Positions 1-6,430 of a DNA stretch of 6,430 nt are shown here, one piece after another. A model generated the notes under the pieces. It was not told the DNA's origin. It worked only from the letters and a program-made list of their open reading frames with translations, and ran no database searches. The first letter of the stretch is position 1. Each line of letters starts with the position of its first letter. The position numbers and the translations under genes were made by a program. Source of the DNA: Lysobacteraceae bacterium (GTDB lineage: Bacteria; Pseudomonadota; Gammaproteobacteria; Xanthomonadales; Xanthomonadaceae); the NCBI GenBank assembly GCA_027483745.1, contig JAIXTZ010000344.1, positions 1-6,430 of the forward strand, read 5' to 3'.

Positions 1-2251
<2,251 letters not shown>

Positions 2252-2268
2252 TCGGGCATCGCCAAGAC

Positions 2269-2273
2269 AAGGA
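2269..2273 (+). promoter_or_regulatory. Shine-Dalgarno site of the exported-protein gene
   Basis: AAGGA ends 8 nt before ATG 2282. It fixes this start and is a better ribosome site than those seen at hemF or xanB2. With only 30 nt after the hemF stop and no terminator between, it supports translation from a shared transcript. Confidence 0.6.
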
Positions 2274-2281
2274 CGTCCCCG

Positions 2282-4225
2282 ATGATTCGCCACCTCGGAT
2301 GGTTTTTCGCGCTGCTTGCCGCGACCCCGATCGCATTCTGCAACGTCACGCTTGGACCCGCGGACAGGATCCAGTCGGTGGTCGTGCCCGGCGACCGGGG
2401 TAGCGTATCGATCGAAGCCCGTGGACTAGTTCCGGATGCGCCGGTACGGGCGTACGTTGAGACACGCGGCCACTGGCTCGAAACGTCCCACGCCCGCGTC
2501 TCGAATCCGGGCGAAACATTCCACCAGCCGGCCGTGGCCTACGAGCGGTTTGAATTGTTCGGGAGCGAGTTCACGGTCGTTGCCGTGTTCGTGGCACGTG
2601 CCGTGGACGACTCCCCCGTCGATCTCCGCATTCGCGATCAGCGCGGCGTCGTCCACTGCCAAGCCCGCACCATGTCGGGCGAGGCGTTGTGCATCGCTCG
2701 AGTCCCGCATCACGCCTTCCCGCGCGATGTCATCGATGGTCGTCGCGCCTTGGAACTGGCCGTGCAGGTCGAAGCCCGCGGAGCAATGCCCACGTCGATC
2801 AAGGTGAGCGGTTTCTGGTCGCCCGTCTATGCCCTGGACCAGAGGCTTGAGCTGCTGGGCGACGTCAACACCAATGCACTAGGAATCGCCCGCCTGGCCA
2901 TGCCCTTCAGCATACGCCGCACGCGCGCGGGCAAGACCGAAGCCATGCTGCTGAGCATCGAAAACGGAACCGGCATCCCGAACCGGGAGGCTGTCTTGCT
3001 CCTCACTCGCGATGGCTCGGAGCGCTCACCCAACTTCGCAATGGTCGGCCATGATACGGAGGACGACCTCGCGGCCTCTACCGCGCATGCCGACCTGGTG
3101 GAGCACAGGAGCCTGCTGTTCGTGGTGCCTGGCAATGCCGGGAGCATCACCCTACAGGCCACGTCGGGAAACATGCGGCCGGCAGGCGTCGAGCATCGGG
3201 ACGGCACGGTCCACGACATCGAATTGTCCCTGCACCGATGGGAAGGCCCCCCGTCCGCGTCCACGGTGCTTCCCGTGGCTGCCAGCCGTGTCCCGGCGTT
3301 CCACATCGACCAGCAGCCAGCGGCCGTTTTCCCGGCAGTCGCGCGCGAGGTCCTGACGCTCGACGCCGGAGCCATCGAGCCTGGACTGTGGTACGCCGTG
3401 CCACGATCCAAGACAGGCATTCCGCTAAACCTCAGCTTCTACGTCGACTTTGGGCCAGCGACGCGGCGGCTTGAGCCGCTGACCGGCCACTACTTCAACC
3501 CGGAACGCTCCGGGCACGGCATCATCCTGGCGCCCGCCGGCGATGACTGGGTGTTGATCTGGTACACCTACGACGAGGACGGCAGGCCCACCTGGTACTA
3601 CGCGCAGGCGCCCAAGCCGAACAGGCACAGCGGCGGGTCCCAGTGGCTTGCGACGCTGTATCGGAACGTCTGGGACGGCACGAGGACGCGCTTCCAGTTC
3701 GCCGGCCTCGTGCAATTGGCCGCGTTGTCGACGGACCGGCTCGCGTTCCTCCACCTGCTGAATGGGCGAGTGGGCGCGGAGAACATGCATCGACTCGGCG
3801 ACGGTCGCTGCACGCAACGCCACGGCGACTCGCCGCTGGACGTCACGGGACTCTGGTACGCCCCGACGAAGTCGGGTTACGGCTATAGCGTCGAGTTCAT
3901 CGGCGGCACCGAGTTCTATCTCGCCTACGCGTACGACGCGGCCGGCATGCCGCGCTGGGTCACCGCGCAGCAAGCCGAGGGCAGTCCCAGAGTCCCGCTT
4001 TGGCAAGTGCGCGGTCCCTGCCCCAGCTGTGCACCGATGGTGACGACCCGCGAAATCGTGGGAACGCTCGAACGGACGATCGGCGCGAGAGCCGCGCCGG
4101 ACGATCGCGCAGGTTTCCTGACGTTGGGCATGGACGCCAGCTTCGCCAACGGTGTGCCGGGACGCTGGAAGGAAAACCGACCGGCCTCGCTGTTGAGCCG
4201 CCGCACGGGCTGCCCCGGGGGCTGA
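2282..4225 (+). CDS. Putative exported protein of unknown function with two C-terminal SGxG/YTYDxxGxPxW repeats
   Basis: A 647-residue protein I cannot assign to a named function. MIRHLGW followed by FFALLAATPIAF is a typical signal peptide; cleavage is likely around residues 18-22. No lipobox is convincing (IAFC has Phe before Cys). Residues about 21-360 look beta-rich, with no family I recognise. The C-terminal part has two related units: 402-440 (GHYFNPERSGHG, then WYTYDEDGRPTWYYAQ) and 523-563 (GLWYAPTKSGYG, then AYAYDAAGMPRWVTAQ). A degenerate third start may lie at 368-380 (GLWYAVPRSKTG). Such units are common in uncharacterised secreted proteins of Lysobacter and Xanthomonas relatives. 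Mature cysteines (126, 137, 510, 580, 583, 644) could form disulfides, consistent with an extracytoplasmic place. Codons look less GC-biased than in hemF (one 60-base line sampled in each: 65% against 70%), hinting at a less conserved, accessory gene. It may be co-transcribed with hemF, with no obvious functional link. Confidence 0.85.
   Translation: MIRHLGWFFALLAATPIAFCNVTLGPADRIQSVVVPGDRGSVSIEARGLVPDAPVRAYVETRGHWLETSHARVSNPGETFHQPAVAYERFELFGSEFTVVAVFVARAVDDSPVDLRIRDQRGVVHCQARTMSGEALCIARVPHHAFPRDVIDGRRALELAVQVEARGAMPTSIKVSGFWSPVYALDQRLELLGDVNTNALGIARLAMPFSIRRTRAGKTEAMLLSIENGTGIPNREAVLLLTRDGSERSPNFAMVGHDTEDDLAASTAHADLVEHRSLLFVVPGNAGSITLQATSGNMRPAGVEHRDGTVHDIELSLHRWEGPPSASTVLPVAASRVPAFHIDQQPAAVFPAVAREVLTLDAGAIEPGLWYAVPRSKTGIPLNLSFYVDFGPATRRLEPLTGHYFNPERSGHGIILAPAGDDWVLIWYTYDEDGRPTWYYAQAPKPNRHSGGSQWLATLYRNVWDGTRTRFQFAGLVQLAALSTDRLAFLHLLNGRVGAENMHRLGDGRCTQRHGDSPLDVTGLWYAPTKSGYGYSVEFIGGTEFYLAYAYDAAGMPRWVTAQQAEGSPRVPLWQVRGPCPSCAPMVTTREIVGTLERTIGARAAPDDRAGFLTLGMDASFANGVPGRWKENRPASLLSRRTGCPGG
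3485..3970 (+). repeat. Pair of coded repeat units in the exported protein
   Basis: The units starting at residues 402 (base 3485) and 523 (base 3848) share the plan G-[HL]-[WY]-[FY]-x-P-x-x-S-G-[HY]-G, then about 16 residues, then Y-x-Y-D-x-x-G-x-P-x-W. They are 121 residues apart, so each full unit is probably about 120 residues and includes the less conserved stretch after the motif. The DNA of the two copies has diverged well beyond the protein, which suggests an old duplication. Each unit is probably a small beta-domain, but its ligand is unknown. Confidence 0.75.
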
Positions 4226-4232
4226 GCGGCAC

Positions 4233-5558
4233 TCAGGGCGCTGGCACGAGGAAACGCCGCACCGACTCCACCGCCTGCTGGCGCAGTTCCGGCACGGCGC
4301 TGGTCTCGAAGCGCTCGCCGAAACGCGCGGCGCCGATGACCGCAAGGCTCGCGTCGGAGGGCGTGCGCACGCCAGTACCGAGCGGGTGCGCCTCGAGCAC
4401 GCCGTCGCGTACGAGTCGGGCCAGCAGTGAATCGCCCGCGAGCGCGGCGCGGAAGCCGGGACCGCGGCAATCCAGCGCGAGCGCGACATCGAGGGCGGCT
4501 TCGCTGGCGCGATGGCGCTTCAGGATGCGCCCCTCGGCGTCGACACGGATGCGGCCCGGCTCCAGCGAGAGGGTGGGATCGGCATCGAGCGCCGCGCACA
4601 CGTCCGGAGCCATCCGATGACGATGACGATTCCAAACCCCGAAGGCGTGACGCAGCAGGCGCCGCTGCTCCTCCGGGGCCAATGCCGCCCAGCGCGCATT
4701 GGTGTCGGCGCGGAGAGCGTCGATCACGGCGCGCCACGGATGATGCGCCGCGAAGTCACGGAGCACCGCCAGCACCTGCCGCGCACTCGATGCCTCGTCG
4801 AGGGCATCGTCGAGCGCCTCGCGCACGTCGGCGGCCAAGGGCGTCGCAGGCGCATGCGGATGCGACCAGCGCCCCCCCGGTGACACGGCGCGGATGCGCC
4901 CGCGGAAGCCCCGCTCCCGCAAGCCCAACACCATGTCGACAGCAGTGAGGCCGCTGCCCACGACGAGCACTGTGTCGTTGTCTCGGAGCGGCACGCCGTC
5001 GGCCGGCAGCGCGCGCCACCACGCCCACGGGTCGGCGACCCAGTGCCGCGGCGCATGCGGCATCGGCAGCCCTGCAGGCATGCCGAGGCACAGCGCGAGG
5101 CGACGGGCCGTCGGCGCGAAACCGGCATCGCCATCGGGCCCACCGTCGTCCAAATCGATGCGCCACACGTCGCCATGCTTCCGAAGCGCACGCACCGCAC
5201 CAAAACAGACGGCGGGATGGGACGCCTGCACGCGAGCCGCGAGGTATTCACCGAACCAGCAGCGCGGCACGAACTGCCCAGGCACGGCATCGCGCTCCGG
5301 GTGTTCGCGGCGCAACCAGTCGAAGAAGTCCACCGGCGCCTCGGCGTCGAGCCCCATGCGCTCCACCGGCACATTCAGCCGGTGCCGCAGGCTATTGCCG
5401 CCGTAGGCCGGCCAATAGCCGCGGGCGGAATCCTCGGGGCCGCGGCACCACAGCACCCGCCACTGCGGCCGCAGCGCGTGGGCCGAGAGCACGGTCGCGA
5501 CGGCCGCCGGGCCGCCGCCGATCACGGCGAGGTCGTAGGGAGCGTCGATCACGGTCAT
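4233..5558 (-). CDS. YdhS-like FAD/NAD(P)-binding protein (COG4529-type)
   Basis: A 441-residue flavoprotein-like protein resembling the uncharacterised YdhS family. An N-terminal Rossmann fold starts with YDLAVIGGGPAAVATV (8-23), the GxGxxA/G dinucleotide site for FAD. HRLNVPVERMGL (59-70) matches the family's LNVP block. A second dinucleotide fold is at TVLVVGSGLTAVDMVLGL (196-213), followed by GRIRAVSPGGRWSHPH (220-235). The C-terminal FETSAVPELRQQA (417-429) is like the family's conserved AVPEIR segment. The substrate and reaction are unknown; a cytosolic oxidoreductase or monooxygenase-like role is only inference. ATG 5558 has TAAGG 4 nt upstream. GTG at codon 3 is a weaker alternative. 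The gene begins about 31 bp after the terminator of the upstream small RNA and ends 7 bp from the convergent exported-protein gene. Family call good, function open. Confidence 0.85.
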   Translation of the reverse strand: MTVIDAPYDLAVIGGGPAAVATVLSAHALRPQWRVLWCRGPEDSARGYWPAYGGNSLRHRLNVPVERMGLDAEAPVDFFDWLRREHPERDAVPGQFVPRCWFGEYLAARVQASHPAVCFGAVRALRKHGDVWRIDLDDGGPDGDAGFAPTARRLALCLGMPAGLPMPHAPRHWVADPWAWWRALPADGVPLRDNDTVLVVGSGLTAVDMVLGLRERGFRGRIRAVSPGGRWSHPHAPATPLAADVREALDDALDEASSARQVLAVLRDFAAHHPWRAVIDALRADTNARWAALAPEEQRRLLRHAFGVWNRHRHRMAPDVCAALDADPTLSLEPGRIRVDAEGRILKRHRASEAALDVALALDCRGPGFRAALAGDSLLARLVRDGVLEAHPLGTGVRTPSDASLAVIGAARFGERFETSAVPELRQQAVESVRRFLVPAP

Positions 5559-5589
5559 GCGGCCTTATGCCACAAGCGGCCGGGATCGG

Positions 5590-5627
5590 AAAATAAAAAC
5601 CCCGCGAGCCAGGGGAGACTCGCGGGG
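5590..5627 (-). terminator. Intrinsic terminator of the sX13-like RNA
   Basis: CCCCGCGAG (minus strand 5627-5619) pairs perfectly with CTCGCGGGG (5608-5600) around a 10-nt loop. It is followed at once by TTTTTATTTT (5599-5590). This is the strongest rho-independent terminator in the window and would also stop any read-through from polA. Confidence 0.93.
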
Positions 5628-5714
5628 CTGGTGAAGCGACGAGAGGGGAGGCCCGCCGCTTCGGTGTGGGTCGATCAGGGGAGGGATCGAGTCCACGGCA
5701 ACGGACGTTGCATC
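5590..5714 (-). ncRNA. sX13: sX13-like small RNA with three CUCCCCU-loop hairpins
   Basis: Read 5' to 3' on the minus strand the RNA has three hairpins. SL1 (5696-5666) has a perfect UCGAUC/GAUCGA stem, an outer GUGG/CCAC extension and an 8-nt loop. SL2 (5662-5633) has a 9-bp stem with one G-U pair and a 12-nt loop. SL3 (5627-5600) has a perfect 9-bp stem and a 10-nt loop, and doubles as the terminator. Each loop carries CUCCCCU (complements at 5677-5683, 5644-5650 and 5611-5617), exactly 33 nt apart. From memory, Xanthomonas sX13 is about 115 nt, lies downstream of polA and has C-rich loops that pair with G-rich sites in mRNAs; it affects virulence gene expression there. CUCCCCU can pair with AGGGGAG-like Shine-Dalgarno regions, so translational control in trans is the likely role. 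The 5' end is inferred from the promoter and could shift by about 10 nt. Confidence 0.85.
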
Positions 5715-5720
5715 CGTTGC

Positions 5721-5749
5721 GTGACATCTGACCACCCGCGCACTGACAA
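5721..5749 (-). promoter_or_regulatory. Candidate promoter of the sX13-like RNA
   Basis: On the minus strand TTGTCA (5749-5744, 5/6 to the -35 consensus) and TGTCAC (5726-5721, 3/6 to -10) are 17 bp apart. Transcription would start near 5714, giving an RNA of about 125 nt to the end of the T tract. The weak -10 leaves room for an activator or for a slightly different start. Confidence 0.5.
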
Positions 5750-5760
5750 GTTCGTGAACT
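5749..5760. promoter_or_regulatory. 12-bp dyad touching the sRNA -35 box, possible operator
   Basis: AGTTC (5749-5753), GT, GAACT (5756-5760) is a perfect dyad, AGTTCGTGAACT. It shares one base with the candidate -35 hexamer. Such placement suits a dimeric regulator, but I do not recognise the site. Confidence 0.35.
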
Positions 5761-5777
5761 CGGGCGCCCTTTCCCGC

Positions 5778-5797
5778 GGGGATTCAGGGGGGATTCA
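5778..5797. repeat. Direct repeat GGGGATTCA, 11-bp phase, upstream of the sRNA promoter
   Basis: Two copies, 5778-5786 and 5789-5797 (minus strand TGAATCCCC twice), start 11 bp apart, about one helical turn. They lie about 64-83 bp upstream of the inferred sRNA start, a usual place for an activator. They could also simply be part of the polA 3' untranslated region. Confidence 0.4.
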
Positions 5798-5854
5798 CCG
5801 CTTTGTCGTCGAACCGTGACGGAGTCGCTAGTGCGCCGTGACGAAACCCGAAAG

Positions 5855-6430
5855 TCAGTGCGCTTCGTCCCAGCTCGCGCCGACGCCCGCCTCGACGAGC
5901 AGCGGCACGCGCAGCGTCGCCGCGGCCTCCATGCGCCGCAGGATCTCGGCCTTGGCCTCGTCCACGAAACCGGCGTCCACTTCGAACACCAGTTCGTCGT
6001 GCACCTGCATCAGCATCGCGATGCGATCGGCGCGCGGCACCGTCCACGCATCCACCGCGACCATCGCGCGCTTGATGATGTCGGCGGCGGTGCCCTGCAT
6101 CGGCGCGTTGATGGCAGCGCGCTCCGCGCCCGCGCGCTGCGCCTGATTGCGCGAGCGGATCTCGGCGAGATGCAAACGCCGGCCGAAGACGGTCTCGACG
6201 TAGCCCTTCTCCTTCGCCTGTTCGCGCGTGCGGTCCATGTAGGCGCGCACGCCGGGATAGCGACTGAAGTACAGGCCGATGTAGTCCTGCGCCTGGCCGC
6301 GATCGATGCCGAGCTGGCGCGCGAGGCCGAAGGCGCTCATGCCGTAGATCAGGCCGAAGTTGATGGCCTTGGCGGCGCGGCGCTGGTCGCCACTGACCTC
6401 GGCCAGCGGCACGCCGAACACCTCTGCCGC
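5855..6430 (-). CDS. polA: DNA polymerase I, C-terminal part of the polymerase domain (partial)
   Basis: The last 191 residues plus stop are present; the gene continues past the right edge of the window, and the GTG at 6421 is an internal valine, not a start. The segment aligns without net gaps to E. coli Pol I residues 738-928. The O-helix motif B reads [14 protein letters not shown] (residues 17-30 of the visible part) with the nucleotide-binding Arg, Lys, Phe and Tyr equivalent to Arg754, Lys758, Phe762 and Tyr766. Motif [12 protein letters not shown], holds the catalytic Asp equivalent to Asp882. The end, GASWDEAH, matches E. coli GENWDQAH. The protein fills gaps in excision repair and replaces Okazaki primers. 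Whether the 5'-nuclease and proofreading domains are intact cannot be seen. There is no T-rich terminator directly after the stop; the sRNA terminator about 230 bp downstream is the first one. Confidence 0.97.
   Translation of the reverse strand, partial: AAEVFGVPLAEVSGDQRRAAKAINFGLIYGMSAFGLARQLGIDRGQAQDYIGLYFSRYPGVRAYMDRTREQAKEKGYVETVFGRRLHLAEIRSRNQAQRAGAERAAINAPMQGTAADIIKRAMVAVDAWTVPRADRIAMLMQVHDELVFEVDAGFVDEAKAEILRRMEAAATLRVPLLVEAGVGASWDEAH

Noticed and set aside
2282..2347. Lipoprotein signal ending at Cys20 of the exported protein.
   Set aside because: The residues before the cysteine (I-A-F) do not fit a lipobox, which needs a small residue such as Gly, Ala or Ser directly before Cys.
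3425..4737. Two long minus-strand open frames (3425-4489 and 3925-4737) across the exported-protein gene and the start of the YdhS-like region.
   Set aside because: Arg/Ala/Pro-rich composition without motifs; both overlap genes with recognisable proteins.
5392..5727. A minus-strand 111-codon frame reading through the sRNA, which might be a small protein.
   Set aside because: It runs through all three hairpins and the terminator and then into the wrong frame of the YdhS-like gene; composition is Arg/Pro-rich and there is no start signal.
5043..5819. A 258-codon + strand open frame through the YdhS-like gene and the polA-sRNA gap.
   Set aside because: It is antisense to a supported gene and to the structured RNA, with no recognisable protein features.
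5814..5843. Direct repeat CCGTGACG (5814-5821 and 5836-5843), 22 bp apart, just after the polA stop.
   Set aside because: Only 8 bp and isolated; no promoter or structure is tied to it, so chance is sufficient.

Overview
The window looks like a chromosomal piece of a high-GC gammaproteobacterium of the Xanthomonadaceae/Lysobacteraceae (Lysobacter, Luteimonas, Xanthomonas and relatives). Three things point there: a XanB2-type chorismatase, typical of xanthomonadin-making bacteria; an exported protein with the SGxG...YTYDxxGxPxW repeats common in that family; and, downstream of polA, a small RNA with the architecture of Xanthomonas sX13.

Layout, left to right. Bases 1-243 are the 3' end of an S9 (DPP IV-like) serine peptidase gene on +. 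A UUCG-capped hairpin separates it from the convergent xanB2 (296-1216, -), the chorismate lyase/3-hydroxybenzoate synthase. A 123-bp divergent promoter region separates xanB2 from hemF (1340-2251, +), aerobic coproporphyrinogen III oxidase. Thirty bases after hemF comes a 647-residue putative exported protein of unknown function (2282-4225, +) with two C-terminal repeats. It meets tail to tail, with a 7-bp gap, a YdhS-like FAD/NAD(P)-binding protein (4233-5558, -). Upstream of that gene is a 296-bp gap, and then the 3' end of polA (5855-6430, -).

The most interesting part is the polA-downstream gap. The minus strand holds a compact RNA gene (about 5590-5714) with three hairpins. Each presents the same loop heptamer, CUCCCCU, and the three copies lie exactly 33 nt apart. 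The last hairpin is a 9-bp perfect-stem intrinsic terminator followed by UUUUUAUUUU. A plausible promoter (TTGTCA-N17-TGTCAC), a 12-bp dyad touching its -35 box and an 11-bp-phased direct repeat lie upstream. Position, size and C-rich loops match what I recall of sX13; the sRNA genes spf (Spot 42) of E. coli and ersA of Pseudomonas also sit beside polA.

Functionally, xanB2 and hemF supply precursors for quinone/pigment and heme synthesis from back-to-back promoters. The exported protein may be co-transcribed with hemF. The YdhS-like gene begins only about 31 bp past the sRNA terminator, so it may depend on read-through or on a promoter I cannot identify. Apart from the sRNA and the exported protein, the window is ordinary housekeeping sequence.
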